A DNA stretch of 64,000 bases from the NCBI RefSeq assembly GCF_900177545.1, contig NZ_FXBQ01000001.1, forward strand, positions 868,001 to 932,000, read 5' to 3'. Positions 16,016 to 25,387 of this stretch are shown in pieces. The DNA comes from Maritimibacter sp. HL-12 (GTDB lineage Bacteria > Pseudomonadota > Alphaproteobacteria > Rhodobacterales > Rhodobacteraceae). Below the pieces are notes generated by a model. It did no database searches. It was not told the DNA's origin and was given only the letters and a program-made list of their open reading frames with translations. A program made the position numbers and the translations under genes. Position 1 is the stretch's first letter. Each line of letters begins with the position of its first letter.

Positions 16016-19000
16016 TCACCCCTGACGTTGCGCCGAAGGTGCGGTTCGCCGGGCTGCGCCACCTGGTCGGACCTCGGTGCCCCGGCTCTCCGCGTCATCT
16101 GAGCCCGCCGCTGCGCCGATGCGGGCAAGCCCGAAATCGTCGAGGATGGCATAGACCGCCGGCAGGACCAGGATCACCACGAGGATCGACGCGATGAGGC
16201 CGAAAACAAGGCTCGCCACCAGCGGCACGAGAATCTGCGCCTGAAGGCTGGTTTCGGTCAGGATCGGGATCAGCCCGACAACGGTTGTCGTGGTAGTGAG
16301 GAACATCGCGCGAAAACGCATCCGCACCGCCCGGCCTGCGGCCCCGGTAACGCCGCCTGGCCCCGCGCCATGTTCGTCCTTGATGAATCCGACGAGCAGG
16401 ATCGAGTTGTTCACGACCACTCCGGCGAGTGCGACATAGCCCAAGAGGCTCGGCATCGAGAAATCGAGTCCCATCGCGAGATGGCCGAAAATGGTTCCCG
16501 TGAGCGCCAGCGGGATCACCAGCATGACCACGAGGGGCTCGATGTAGCTGCGAAACTGGAAGCTGAGCAGGAGGAAAACCCCGAACAGCCCGATGGCGAA
16601 TCCCTTCATCATCGAAAGCTGCGTTTTCGCCGCCTCCGCGCGCTGGCCCTCCACGTCCAGCGTGATCCCGGGATGGCGTTGCAGCAGGTCCGGCGCGAAG
16701 CGGTCGAGCGTGTCGCTGACGATGGCATTGGCATTGGCGAGGCGCGTGTCGATCGTGCCTTGCACCGTGATGGTGCGCACGCCATCCTCGCGGTTGATCC
16801 GGGCAAACCCCCGCCCGCTTTCTCCGTCGGCCACCACCGAGAGCGGCACGGCCGCGCCATCGGGCCGCACGATCACGAAATCGTCGAAGTAACCAAGCTG
16901 CGCCGCGGCTTCGTCGGTCAGCTGTGCGGTCACCTCGACAGACCGGCCCGCGACCTGCATCTCGCTGACCGTGGTGCCGAGATAGGCCCCACGCAACTGG
17001 TCGGCCACCATGGCGGCGGTGATGCCCATTGGCCCCGCCGCATTGTTGAGCGTGATCCGCCGTTCGGGTTTGCCGGGGCGCAGGTCGTCCATCACCGAGG
17101 TAACGCCCTGGTAGCTCGCAAGCCAGGCAGTGAGTTCCCGGGCGGCAGACTTGAGCAACTCGAGGTCGTCGCCCTTCAACCGCATGTCGAGGGCGATCCC
17201 CGCCGGCCCGATCGTGCTCTCGGCATACTTGAGCGCGATCACGTCCGGCAGGCTGCCCACCTCCGCGCGCCAGGCTGCCATCACCGTATCAGGCCGCAGC
17301 GTCCGTTCCGACGAGGGCAGGAGATCGACCGAGACGGTGGCAAGGTGCGGCCCGGCCTCGAAGGAGTCCCGGTTGACGCCGTAGCGCACCGTGATCCCCT
17401 GGACAAGCTCGGCACCCCCCGGCTGGGGCGTGGCCGCGTTCACCCGCCCGATGCCCGCGATCAACGCCTCCACCACGGCCTCGGTGCGCGCCAGTGGCGT
17501 GCCCTGGGGCAGCAGCAGCCGCGCTTCGACAACGTCGCCGTCAATCTCGGGGAAGGCCGTGAATTTCAGCGCACCTCCTGCCAGTTGCGCCACCGCGACC
17601 AGGAGGATCGCGACCGCCGCCCCCGCTACGGCGTAACGCGCGCGGATGGCACCATCTGCGAGCCGGCCCGTTGCATCGGTGAAGTATCCCAGCAGCGAAT
17701 CGGCGACCCGGGCGAGCCGCCCCTCTCGGCGGGCATCAATGCTGCGCAGGAGGTGGTGCGGCAGGATCAGGAAGGCCTCGATCAGCGACACCGACAGCAC
17801 GAAGAGCATCACCGCGGGCACGACGCGCAGCACGGCACCGAGATCGCCCTTGAGGAAGGCGAGCGAACCAAAGATCATCGCCGTGGTCGCGAACGAGGCA
17901 AGCACGTTGGGAAAGACCTGACGCGCGCCGCGGATAGCCGCGTCGAGCCGGTCTGCGCCCTTCTCCCTGTGCCGGGCGATGTTTTCCGAGATCACGATGG
18001 CATCGTCCATCAAGAGGCCGATCACGATGAGCAGGCCGATCGTCGTCATCAGGTTCAGCGAGTAGCCGAAGGCCGCCATGATCGCGAGACCACCCATGAA
18101 GGCAACCGGCAGTCCTGCGGTGACCCAGAAGGCGAAGCGCAACCCGAAGAAGAGCCAAAGCACGGCGAAGACGAGGGCGAGGCCCTGCAAGCCGTTCACG
18201 ACCACCAGCATCAACCTTTCCCGGATGACTGTTGCGCCATCAGACGTGACATCCAGAGACACGCCGGGCGGCGCAGCGGCACGCTCGCCTTCGAGAAACG
18301 CAGTGAGCGCGTCGATGGTGTTCAGCGAGTCCTCGGAGCGGGTCTTGGTGACGTCGAGGAGCGCGGCGGGGCGGCCATTGTAGAAGATCGCATCATCCGC
18401 ATTCGCATAGCTCTCGCTCACGGTCGCGATGTCGCCCACCCGGACCTGTCCGCCACCCTGCGAGGCGCGCACGACAACGTCGGCAAGCTCGGACGGGGTG
18501 CGTCGCTCCTCGGCAACGCGGATAAGAAGCGAGCGGGCGGGACTGTTGAGATTGCCTGCCGGCAGGTCGAGGCTTTCGGCCGCAACCGCCTTCGCCACGT
18601 CGGCCACCGACACACCGTAGTGGCGAAGCGCCACGGGGTTCAACTCGATCCGAAGTTCGAGCGTGGGAAAGCCCCGGATCTCGACCCGTGGGAGCCCCGC
18701 TTGCAGCATCCGCGTGCGCAGGGCCTCGGCATAGGCTTCGAGATCGGGCCGGTCGTCGAGGCCCGTTACCGCCACCGAGGCGACGAAATCCGTCAATCCC
18801 AGCGCGCGGATCTCGGGGCGTTCTGCCCGTTCGGGGAAGTCGCCGATTGCGTCGATCTCGGCCGTCACCTCCGCGACGAAACCCTGGAAATCTGCGCCCT
18901 CCCGCATGCGGGCAATGGCGCGGCCAAGGCCCTCGCGCGCCTCGCAGGACCTGGTTTCGATATCGTTGACGCCGTCGAGCGCGGTTTCGATCAGCTTGCA

Positions 19001-19183
19001 GATGCCGGTTTCCACGTCTTCCGGCCGCGCGCCCGGATAGGGCACCGAGATTTCTACCTCATTCGCCCCGGCGCGGGGAAAGGTCTCGCGCAGGAGCGTC
19101 GGCGCGGCGATGAGCCCCGCGCCGATGAAGACGATCATCAACAGGTTGGCGATTGTCGGGTGCGCAGCGAAAAAACGGATCAT
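16016..19183 (-). CDS. RND efflux transporter permease subunit
   Basis: A 1055-residue inner-membrane proton-driven pump of the AcrB/MexB-like superfamily, full length. It has the N-terminal helix (FFAAHPTIANLLMIVFIGAG), two large periplasmic loops, and the TM4 region GLLIVIGLLMDDAIVISENI with the paired acidic residues of proton relay. A second half ends with a TVVGLIPILTE helix. It works with the membrane-fusion protein encoded just upstream (4-bp overlap) and an outer-membrane channel that is not in this window. The substrate is unknown. Expression should follow the TetR gene of the same operon. Confidence 0.94.
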   Translation of the reverse strand: MIRFFAAHPTIANLLMIVFIGAGLIAAPTLLRETFPRAGANEVEISVPYPGARPEDVETGICKLIETALDGVNDIETRSCEAREGLGRAIARMREGADFQGFVAEVTAEIDAIGDFPERAERPEIRALGLTDFVASVAVTGLDDRPDLEAYAEALRTRMLQAGLPRVEIRGFPTLELRIELNPVALRHYGVSVADVAKAVAAESLDLPAGNLNSPARSLLIRVAEERRTPSELADVVVRASQGGGQVRVGDIATVSESYANADDAIFYNGRPAALLDVTKTRSEDSLNTIDALTAFLEGERAAAPPGVSLDVTSDGATVIRERLMLVVVNGLQGLALVFAVLWLFFGLRFAFWVTAGLPVAFMGGLAIMAAFGYSLNLMTTIGLLIVIGLLMDDAIVISENIARHREKGADRLDAAIRGARQVFPNVLASFATTAMIFGSLAFLKGDLGAVLRVVPAVMLFVLSVSLIEAFLILPHHLLRSIDARREGRLARVADSLLGYFTDATGRLADGAIRARYAVAGAAVAILLVAVAQLAGGALKFTAFPEIDGDVVEARLLLPQGTPLARTEAVVEALIAGIGRVNAATPQPGGAELVQGITVRYGVNRDSFEAGPHLATVSVDLLPSSERTLRPDTVMAAWRAEVGSLPDVIALKYAESTIGPAGIALDMRLKGDDLELLKSAARELTAWLASYQGVTSVMDDLRPGKPERRITLNNAAGPMGITAAMVADQLRGAYLGTTVSEMQVAGRSVEVTAQLTDEAAAQLGYFDDFVIVRPDGAAVPLSVVADGESGRGFARINREDGVRTITVQGTIDTRLANANAIVSDTLDRFAPDLLQRHPGITLDVEGQRAEAAKTQLSMMKGFAIGLFGVFLLLSFQFRSYIEPLVVMLVIPLALTGTIFGHLAMGLDFSMPSLLGYVALAGVVVNNSILLVGFIKDEHGAGPGGVTGAAGRAVRMRFRAMFLTTTTTVVGLIPILTETSLQAQILVPLVASLVFGLIASILVVILVLPAVYAILDDFGLARIGAAAGSDDAESRGTEVRPGGAARRTAPSAQRQG

Positions 19184-20532
19184 CGCGCGCGCGCCATGGC
19201 GGCCGCGAGGGCATCATCTTCGACCGGCGCGAGAAGCATCCCCGGCAACGCGAACGGGATATCGCTCGCCACCACGCGGGCACCTGCGTCGAGCCCCTCG
19301 CCGATCACCGCAAGCTCATCCTGTGTCAGCAGCGGGGCAACCGTCGCCGCGACAAGCCGGTCGTCCGCGCCGACCAGCCAGAGGCTATTGCCCGACAGGG
19401 CCGCGCGCGGCACCACCAGGCCCTCGACAGGCTTCCCGGCAATCTCGACCTCGACGAACATGCCCTTGGTCAGTGGCGGGCGCTCGGCAGGGGCGGCACC
19501 GGAATAGGCATCCTCGACCTCGACGATCACCCCGAGCATACCTGTCCGGGGGTCGATGGTTTCGCTCACCCGGGCAACGCGTGCGGGCCAGGTGAGGGTT
19601 TCATCCCCCAGAACAAGCCGCACCTCCGCCTTTAGCGAAAGGCTCTGGAGCAGCATGGTCATCGCCGCCGGGTCGGCGGCGAAGGCTGCGGCGTCGGGGG
19701 CGGCATGGCGCAGGAGCGCGCGCAGACGGGCGACCGGAACCTGAGCTTCCACCTCGGCCACGCCGGTCCCGTCCAGCGTTGCCGCCACTTCGCCCGACCG
19801 CAGGAAGCGCCCCGCTTCCACCGTGACCGAGGCCACCCGGGCCTCGATGGGCAGGGTAAGCGTGGTGCGCCCGAGGTTCAGCCGGGCCGCTTCTGCGGCA
19901 GCGCGCGATACGGCGATCTGTTCCTGCTGCACCGCGCGCTGGGTGGGGATGAGCGCAAGCCCCGCCTCGATCCCCTGTACCTTCTGACGCTGGACCAGCT
20001 CGGCGGACCGGGCATTGTCGAGCCCCGATTGTGGCAGGTTGCCGCCTTCGAACAGGCTGCGGGCGCGGGCGAGATCGGCTGCCTTGAGCGCAAGCGCCTC
20101 GCGCTCGATCTCGAGGGCGGCGCGTTGGTTGTCTTGCGAGACCGCGAGTTCGTCCAGCTTCGCCTCGGCGGCGCGCAGGTTGGCCTCGGCCTGGGCGAGC
20201 GCGAGGTCGTAATCCTCCTCGGCGATGCGCAGCAGCGGCGTGCCGGCAGGCAGGGCCACCCCGCGTTGCAGGCCGGGGTTCGTCCAGGCCACCGTGCCGG
20301 AAACCTGGGCGATAGCCTCGAAGGTTTCCGCCGGGGTCACCAGTCCGTAGCCGCGCAGCGTGGGAGCCACCGCCCCGGCGCGCGCAGGGATCACGCGCAC
20401 CGCGACCGCCCGCTCGGCGGCCACGACCTGATCCGGCGGTGCCTTGGTCTGAACCGTGAAGGCGAGATAACCCACCCCCGCCCCGATCAGCGGCAGGGTG
20501 AGCAGGATCAATTTCAAGGCGTTGCGCATCAT
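19180..20532 (-). CDS. RND efflux periplasmic adaptor (membrane-fusion protein)
   Basis: A 450-residue periplasmic adaptor. It has an N-terminal membrane anchor or signal (LILLTLPLIGAGVGYLAF), a lipoyl/barrel-sandwich half (GTVAWTNPGLQRGVALPAGT), and a long coiled-coil hairpin rich in Ala, Glu and Leu (residues about 100-200). The second lipoyl half is LTLPIEARVASVTVEAGRFL, followed by beta-barrel and membrane-proximal domains. It links the RND pump to an outer-membrane exit duct. It overlaps the pump and TetR genes by 4 bp each. Confidence 0.92.
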   Translation of the reverse strand: MMRNALKLILLTLPLIGAGVGYLAFTVQTKAPPDQVVAAERAVAVRVIPARAGAVAPTLRGYGLVTPAETFEAIAQVSGTVAWTNPGLQRGVALPAGTPLLRIAEEDYDLALAQAEANLRAAEAKLDELAVSQDNQRAALEIEREALALKAADLARARSLFEGGNLPQSGLDNARSAELVQRQKVQGIEAGLALIPTQRAVQQEQIAVSRAAAEAARLNLGRTTLTLPIEARVASVTVEAGRFLRSGEVAATLDGTGVAEVEAQVPVARLRALLRHAAPDAAAFAADPAAMTMLLQSLSLKAEVRLVLGDETLTWPARVARVSETIDPRTGMLGVIVEVEDAYSGAAPAERPPLTKGMFVEVEIAGKPVEGLVVPRAALSGNSLWLVGADDRLVAATVAPLLTQDELAVIGEGLDAGARVVASDIPFALPGMLLAPVEDDALAAAMARAR

Positions 20533-21116
20533 GCCTCGCTTTCCCGCGCGAGGGCGGAGATTTGCAGAGTGAGGAGCCGTTCGCCCTCATCCAGGAGTTT
20601 CGTGGGGTCGCGGTTCAGCAAGAGACGTAGGACGAGGCTCTGCATGACGCCCATCAGCAGGGTTGCCATATCGTTCGGCGAGATATTCCCGCCCAGCGCA
20701 CCCTCGGACCGGGCGTCGGCGCAGAGCCGAACGAGGACCGTCTGGAAAGCCAGAATGCGCTCCTGCATCGCCGCGCGGACGGCGGCTTTTTCGTCGTCTA
20801 TATCGCGTGTGACCATGATCTCAGGCAATGCCGGCGTGCGACTTACCAAGGCGAGATGGCCAAGCACGAGGGCGCGCAGCCGGTCGATGGCGGGGGCTTC
20901 GAGGGACACGGCGGCGTCGATGTTGGCGGCAATCTCGCCGCCCAGCCGGTCGGTGATTGCGCGCCAGAGATCGGCCTTGGATCGGAAGTGCCGGTAGATC
21001 GCAGGTTGGGTCAGACCAAGGCGCCGGGCGATGGCCACTGTGGTTACCGCCTTCGGTCCGCCATCGAAGGCGAGCGCAAGCGCGGTATCGAGAATCTGGG
21101 TGCGGCGATTGCTCAT
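20529..21116 (-). CDS. TetR-family transcriptional repressor of the efflux operon
   Basis: A 195-residue TetR regulator. The N-terminal helix-turn-helix is RRLGLTQPAIYRHFRSKADL, and the C-terminal all-helical ligand pocket is variable. The start is placed at the ATG overlapping the upstream membrane-protein stop (ATGA), because the longer frame only overprints that gene. As the second gene of the pump operon it probably represses its own transcription through the palindrome at 21533-21552, with pump substrates as inducers (inference from the family). Confidence 0.92.
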   Translation of the reverse strand: MSNRRTQILDTALALAFDGGPKAVTTVAIARRLGLTQPAIYRHFRSKADLWRAITDRLGGEIAANIDAAVSLEAPAIDRLRALVLGHLALVSRTPALPEIMVTRDIDDEKAAVRAAMQERILAFQTVLVRLCADARSEGALGGNISPNDMATLLMGVMQSLVLRLLLNRDPTKLLDEGERLLTLQISALARESEA

Positions 21117-21502
21117 CCACGGGCCCTTCGCGCGAACAGGGCGACAAGGAGCCAGAACGCCATCCGGACGCCCAGCGCGACGGCGGTCCGAGGCTCGACC
21201 TGCGTGCCGCGCAAAGCCTCGACGGCGAAGCCGAGGGCGGCGATCAGGGTGGCGGCGGCGATGGCGAGCGCCAGTTGCCAGGCCCAGGGGCTGCCGATGA
21301 AGAGAAGAACCGCTGCCGCGATATAGCCGAAACCGAGGAACAGGTTGGCCCACAGCACCAAGGGGATCGTTGCGCCGGCAAGGCCTTGTCCCGGGCCGAA
21401 AAGCACCGCCCCCGCAGCGACGATCGTCAATACCCCAAAGCCCGCGGCCACAAGGGCCACCACACCTGTGATCCGGGAGCGCGGGTTTCGAGAATTGGCC
21501 AT
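21113..21502 (-). CDS. Small four-helix membrane protein
   Basis: A 129-residue hydrophobic protein with four predicted transmembrane helices (around residues 12-34, 43-67, 70-90 and 105-122) and basic ends, including RRARG at the C-terminus. I do not recognise a named family. It is the first gene of the TetR/RND operon and is translationally coupled to the regulator, so it may be an accessory factor of the pump or of the same stress response. Nothing in the sequence indicates catalysis. Confidence 0.75.
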   Translation of the reverse strand: MANSRNPRSRITGVVALVAAGFGVLTIVAAGAVLFGPGQGLAGATIPLVLWANLFLGFGYIAAAVLLFIGSPWAWQLALAIAAATLIAALGFAVEALRGTQVEPRTAVALGVRMAFWLLVALFARRARG

Positions 21503-21532
21503 GGTCGGGCTTCACAGTCTGGTGAGTCGGCA

Positions 21533-21552
21533 GTGTTATACCGATATAACAC
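21533..21552. promoter_or_regulatory. Perfect palindrome, probable TetR operator
   Basis: GTGTTATA-CCGA-TATAACAC has 8-bp perfect arms and lies 30 bp upstream of the first gene of the TetR/RND operon. Its length, symmetry and AT-rich arms in a GC-rich genome are typical of a TetR operator. Confidence 0.8.
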
Positions 21553-21748
21553 GACCATGGCGAGGCCCTTTTTTGAAACCGGCGGCGGAGCGGACTTCCT
21601 TGGTTGAGGCCGGTATCGTTTCAGCCTTCGGCCCGCTGGAAACCGAGAACCCGACACGCGCGCAGGGCCGCAGTGCCGTCGGGCTCATGCGCAGGCGCGC
21701 TTGCCCTGAACATGTCGCCCCCACGATCCTTGTGCAGTTGCCTGTGCT

Positions 21749-22417
21749 CTAGGAAGCGGCACGCAACGCAACCTTGCGCCCCTCCTCGCGCCATTCCGGC
21801 AGGCCACCCTCCATGCGCCGGGCGTTCAGGCCGTGGCGTCTCAACGCGGTGACGGCCTGGTGGGCGTAGACGCAATATGGCCCCCGGCAATAGGCAACGA
21901 TCTCGGAGTCCGGGTCCAGCGTGGGCGCAATCCGCTCGATGTCTGCAAGCGTCGCGTTCAGCGCGCCGGGAATGTGGCCCGCGGCGAATTCGTCGGCGGG
22001 CCGAACATCGAGCACGGTGACGGAGCCTGCGGCGAGCCGTGCCGCCAGATCCTTCCGGTTCACCGGTTCTGGTGCGTCCTCGCCGCCCGAGAGCCCCCGC
22101 AGGATGCGCTCGACCTGCGCAAGGTTGCGCTCGGCGACGATGCGCAGAAGGTCCATCAGCTCCAACGTCTTCGAATCAGTCAGCCGGTAGATCATTGCCT
22201 TGCCGTCGCGGCGGCTGGTCACGAGGCCCGAGCGGCGCAACTGCTGCAGATGCTGCGAGCAGTTGGCGATCGTGAGGTCGGTCTTTGCCGCGAGCGCCTC
22301 TACCCCGCGTTCTCCTTGCGCCAGTTGTTCCAGCAGCGAGAGCCGCGCCGGCGCGGAAAGCGCACGGGCGACAAGCGCATATTCTTCGAGCAGAGCTGCC
22401 TTCGGGTTGGTTGACAC
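21749..22417 (-). CDS. ArsR-family regulator fused to a rhodanese domain
   Basis: A 222-residue protein. Residues 1-95 form an ArsR/SmtB winged helix (AKTDLTIANCSQHLQQLRRS recognition region). Residues 115-215 form a rhodanese domain with active-site loop CRGPYC and the VLDVRPADEFAAGHIPGA segment. The fusion suggests a regulator that senses persulfide or other reactive sulfur through the rhodanese Cys and the lone Cys of the DNA-binding domain (inference). It is divergent from a six-gene operon with DsrE and two rhodaneses, with an inverted repeat in the shared promoter region. SqrR/BigR persulfide sensors are the nearest functional comparison. Confidence 0.9.
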   Translation of the reverse strand: MSTNPKAALLEEYALVARALSAPARLSLLEQLAQGERGVEALAAKTDLTIANCSQHLQQLRRSGLVTSRRDGKAMIYRLTDSKTLELMDLLRIVAERNLAQVERILRGLSGGEDAPEPVNRKDLAARLAAGSVTVLDVRPADEFAAGHIPGALNATLADIERIAPTLDPDSEIVAYCRGPYCVYAHQAVTALRRHGLNARRMEGGLPEWREEGRKVALRAAS

Positions 22418-22437
22418 GGGTCTTCTCCAGTCGTTAG

Positions 22438-22463
22438 ATCATTCAAGCGACTATTTGAATGAT
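22438..22463. promoter_or_regulatory. Inverted repeat, probable ArsR-type operator
   Basis: ATCATTCAA-N8-TTGAATGAT is a perfect 9-bp-arm repeat between the ArsR-rhodanese start codon (20 bp away) and the desaturase-like operon (41 bp away). The ATTC/GAAT core resembles sites of BigR/SqrR-type persulfide sensors, though the spacing is wider. Confidence 0.75.
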
Positions 22464-22504
22464 AACGATTCCATCGCATCCCACAAGGCTTAAGTCGAAA
22501 TCCC

Positions 22505-23359
22505 ATGTCCGAGACCATCCTTGCCGCCGAACCGACCATCCGCCTCGCTGCCTTTCTCGGCATCCTCGCGGTAATGGCACTCTGGGAGGTGGCCGCGCCG
22601 CGCCGGCGGCGAGAAATCCCGCGCGTTGTCCGCTGGACCAACAACCTCGCGCTCGTGGTGCTCGACACCGCGATCCTGCGGCTGACCTTTCCCATCGTCG
22701 CGGTCGGCCTTGCGGTCATGGCCGAGGACCACGGCTGGGGATTGTTCAACAACGTCAATGCGCCCGTATGGGTTGCCATCGTCGCCTCGATGCTGCTGCT
22801 CGATCTCGCGATCTATCTTCAGCACGTGATGTTCCACGCGATCCCTGGCCTCTGGAGGCTGCACCGAATGCACCATGCCGATCTCGAATTCGACACGACG
22901 ACAGGCTTGCGATTCCACCCGGTTGAAATCCTGATCTCGATGGGCATCAAGCTGGCGGTGGTCGCGTCCCTCGGCCCGCCCGCTATCGCGGTGCTGCTGT
23001 TCGAGGTGCTGCTGAATGCCACCGCGCTGTTCAACCACGCCAATATCGACCTGCCGCGTCCGGTCGACCGCGTGCTGCGCCTGTTCGTGGTGACGCCGGA
23101 CATGCACCGCGTCCACCATTCCGTCGATCCGCGCGAGACCAACTCGAACTATGGCTTCAACCTGCCGTGGTGGGACAGGCTGCTCGGCACCTACATCGCC
23201 CAGCCCGCCAGGGGGCATCAGGGCATGGAGATTGGCATCGAGCAGTTCCGCACCAGGCGCGACTTGTGGCTTGACCGGATGCTGATCCAGCCCGTCCGCG
23301 GCCCGGCATCGGGCCACGCGCTCGATCCGCGCATCACCAGCAAGGAGACACCCGAATGA
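22505..23359 (+). CDS. Sterol desaturase/fatty acid hydroxylase superfamily protein
   Basis: A 284-residue integral membrane di-iron enzyme. The histidine boxes are visible as HVMFH (about residue 104), HRMHH (about 120), and HRVHHS (about 201), with N-terminal and central membrane helices. Members insert oxygen or double bonds into lipids. The role beside sulfur-transfer genes is unclear; similar enzymes recur in ArsR-controlled sulfur operons of marine alphaproteobacteria (recollection, not searched). It is the first gene of the operon, divergent from ArsR-rhodanese, and overlaps the MFS gene by 4 bp. Confidence 0.9.
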   Translation: MSETILAAEPTIRLAAFLGILAVMALWEVAAPRRRREIPRVVRWTNNLALVVLDTAILRLTFPIVAVGLAVMAEDHGWGLFNNVNAPVWVAIVASMLLLDLAIYLQHVMFHAIPGLWRLHRMHHADLEFDTTTGLRFHPVEILISMGIKLAVVASLGPPAIAVLLFEVLLNATALFNHANIDLPRPVDRVLRLFVVTPDMHRVHHSVDPRETNSNYGFNLPWWDRLLGTYIAQPARGHQGMEIGIEQFRTRRDLWLDRMLIQPVRGPASGHALDPRITSKETPE

Positions 23360-24666
23360 CGACCGGCAACCTGCAACGCGGCATCCGCGAGAACCTTGGA
23401 CAGGTCTCGCATCAGCTTATCCAGGTCATGTTGGTCGGCTTTGCCATCGGCATGACACGCACCGTCGTTCCGGCGCTGGGCGAGAGCGAGTTCGGGCTTG
23501 AACGTGGCTCATTCCTGCTGCTCGCCTCCTTCGTGGTGGCCTTCGGCGCGGTAAAGGCGGTGATGAACTTCGTCGCCGGGCGCTGGTCGGAGCGGATCGG
23601 ACGCCAGCGCGTGCTGTTCTGGGGCTGGGTGGTGGCGTTGCCGATCCCGGTGATGATCTGGTATGCGCCGGATTGGAGCTGGATTGTCGCCGCGACCGTA
23701 TTGCTCGGCGTCAACCAGGGCCTTTGCTGGTCGATGACACAGACCGCGAAGCTCGACATCACCAAGGCCGAGGAACGCGGGCTGACCATGGGGCTCAACG
23801 AGTTCTCGGGCTATGTCGGCGTGGCGATTGCCGGTATTGTAACGGCCTATGCCGCCGAAGCCCTGGGTGCGCGCGTGGGCTTGCTCGTTTTCGGCATGAC
23901 CGTCGTCCTGCTGGCGCTGGTGCTCACCGTGGTCTGGGTCAAGGACACGCTGCCCTGGGCCAAGGCCGAAACCGCCGCGCACAAGGCAGCACCGCCGAAA
24001 TCGCTGCCGCGCTACCCTGTGGGCGTCTCTGAGCATCCCACCACCGGCGAGGTGTTCGCGCTGATGAGCTGGCGCGACCGGCGGCTGTTCGCGATCAGCC
24101 AGGCAGGGCTCGTCGAGAAGTTCGTCGATGCGCTGGTCTGGGCGTTGTTCCCGGTTTTCCTCGTGACGCGGGGCGCGAGCCTGCCTGAAGTCGGCTGGAT
24201 CGTCGGCGTCTACGGTTTCGTCTGGGGTGGGTCACAGCTCTTCACCGGGCGGCTCTCGGATCATGTCGGCCGGTTCTGGCCCAACGTTCTGGGTATGTGG
24301 ATCAGCGGCGCAGGCGTCGCGATGGTGGTGCTGGGCGAGGGCAGCCTGTGGTGGTCGGTTTCGGCCGGTGTGGCGGGCTTCGGCATGGCGCTGCTCTATC
24401 CCAACCTCTCGGCGGCCGTGGCCGACATCACGCCGCCCGCATGGCGCGGATCGGCGATCGGCATCTACCGTTTCTGGCGCGACCTCGGCTACGCCATCGG
24501 CGCGCTCGGCCTCGGGCTGGCGGCCAGCCTGACCGGCGCGGCAGAGGCGGCGTTCTGGTTCGTCGCGATCTCGATGTTCGTCTCGGGCGCCGTGCTGTTC
24601 TGGCTCGGAGAGGAAACCCACCCGCGCCTGAACCCCGCCGATCAGCCGGAGACCGTTGATGCATAG
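23356..24666 (+). CDS. MFS transporter
   Basis: A 436-residue major facilitator with about 12 transmembrane segments. The N-half contains the loop AGRWSERIGRQRVLFWGW (a GxxxDRxGRR-like motif A), and the second half has the matching GRLSDHVGRFWPNVLGMW. A soluble linker lies near residues 200-235. The substrate is unknown; in this operon a small sulfur compound or a toxic product is plausible but not shown. It overlaps the preceding gene by 4 bp and the following gene by 8 bp. Confidence 0.9.
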   Translation: MTTGNLQRGIRENLGQVSHQLIQVMLVGFAIGMTRTVVPALGESEFGLERGSFLLLASFVVAFGAVKAVMNFVAGRWSERIGRQRVLFWGWVVALPIPVMIWYAPDWSWIVAATVLLGVNQGLCWSMTQTAKLDITKAEERGLTMGLNEFSGYVGVAIAGIVTAYAAEALGARVGLLVFGMTVVLLALVLTVVWVKDTLPWAKAETAAHKAAPPKSLPRYPVGVSEHPTTGEVFALMSWRDRRLFAISQAGLVEKFVDALVWALFPVFLVTRGASLPEVGWIVGVYGFVWGGSQLFTGRLSDHVGRFWPNVLGMWISGAGVAMVVLGEGSLWWSVSAGVAGFGMALLYPNLSAAVADITPPAWRGSAIGIYRFWRDLGYAIGALGLGLAASLTGAAEAAFWFVAISMFVSGAVLFWLGEETHPRLNPADQPETVDA

Positions 24667-25378
24667 CGCCTCGGCCCGCCGCCTCGGCCTGCTTTCGATC
24701 CTGTTGGGGCTCGCATCCCTCGGGCTTCTGGCGGTGTCGATCCGGGGTTTCCGGGCGGGTGGCTGGCCTTGGCCACAAGCCTATGAGCTTGCCGGTTGGG
24801 GGGTATGGGCGGCAACTGGCGGTGTTGTCGCCGCCCTTGGCGGGCTGGTGGCCCGGGGGCGCAACCCGCGCGGCGGGGGTGGTATCGTCCTGTTGGGGCT
24901 GATCCTGTCGCTGCCCGTCGCGGGCCTCGGTGCCGCCTTCGAGATCACCGCCCGCACCACGTCGCCGATCAACGACATCTCGACCGACACGGACGATCCT
25001 CCCGTGTTCTGGTTTACCGCCACGCCCAGCGATTACCCGGCGGAGAACACCGGGCCGCAGCGCGCTGCCTATCCGGATGTGCGCCCGCTGGATCTGCCGG
25101 TCGCCGCAGACGAGGCCTTCGCGGCGGCGCTTGCCCTCGTGGAAAACCACGGCTGGGAGGTGCTCTCCGCCGACCCTGCGGAAAGCCAGATCGAGGCCAT
25201 CGCCACCAGCCGCCTGTTTGGCTTCGAGGACGAGGTGGCGATCCGCATCACGAAGACCGACACGGGCACCCGCATCGACATGCGCTCGCGCTCGCGTCTC
25301 GGCCAGATCGACCGCGGCGCGAATGCCCGGCGGATCGAAGCATATCTCGAAAAACTTGAAACGCGCGCCCAAGACTGA
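24659..25378 (+). CDS. DUF1499 membrane protein
   Basis: A 239-residue protein. Two or three N-terminal transmembrane helices (residues about 8-100) precede a soluble DUF1499 domain starting at ISTDTDDPPVFWFTA and ending IRITKTDTGTRIDMRSRSRL. The family has no known function. The ATG at 24659 sits inside the end of the MFS gene in another frame; a TTG three bases earlier is an alternative start. It is co-transcribed with the MFS and DsrE genes. Confidence 0.83.
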   Translation: MHSASARRLGLLSILLGLASLGLLAVSIRGFRAGGWPWPQAYELAGWGVWAATGGVVAALGGLVARGRNPRGGGGIVLLGLILSLPVAGLGAAFEITARTTSPINDISTDTDDPPVFWFTATPSDYPAENTGPQRAAYPDVRPLDLPVAADEAFAAALALVENHGWEVLSADPAESQIEAIATSRLFGFEDEVAIRITKTDTGTRIDMRSRSRLGQIDRGANARRIEAYLEKLETRAQD

Positions 25379-25387
25379 GGACTGACC

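Noticed and set aside
16370-19507. A 1045-codon open frame on the plus strand
   Set aside because: It lies antisense to the RND pump and adaptor genes, has no recognisable domain and a composition typical of high-GC shadow frames.
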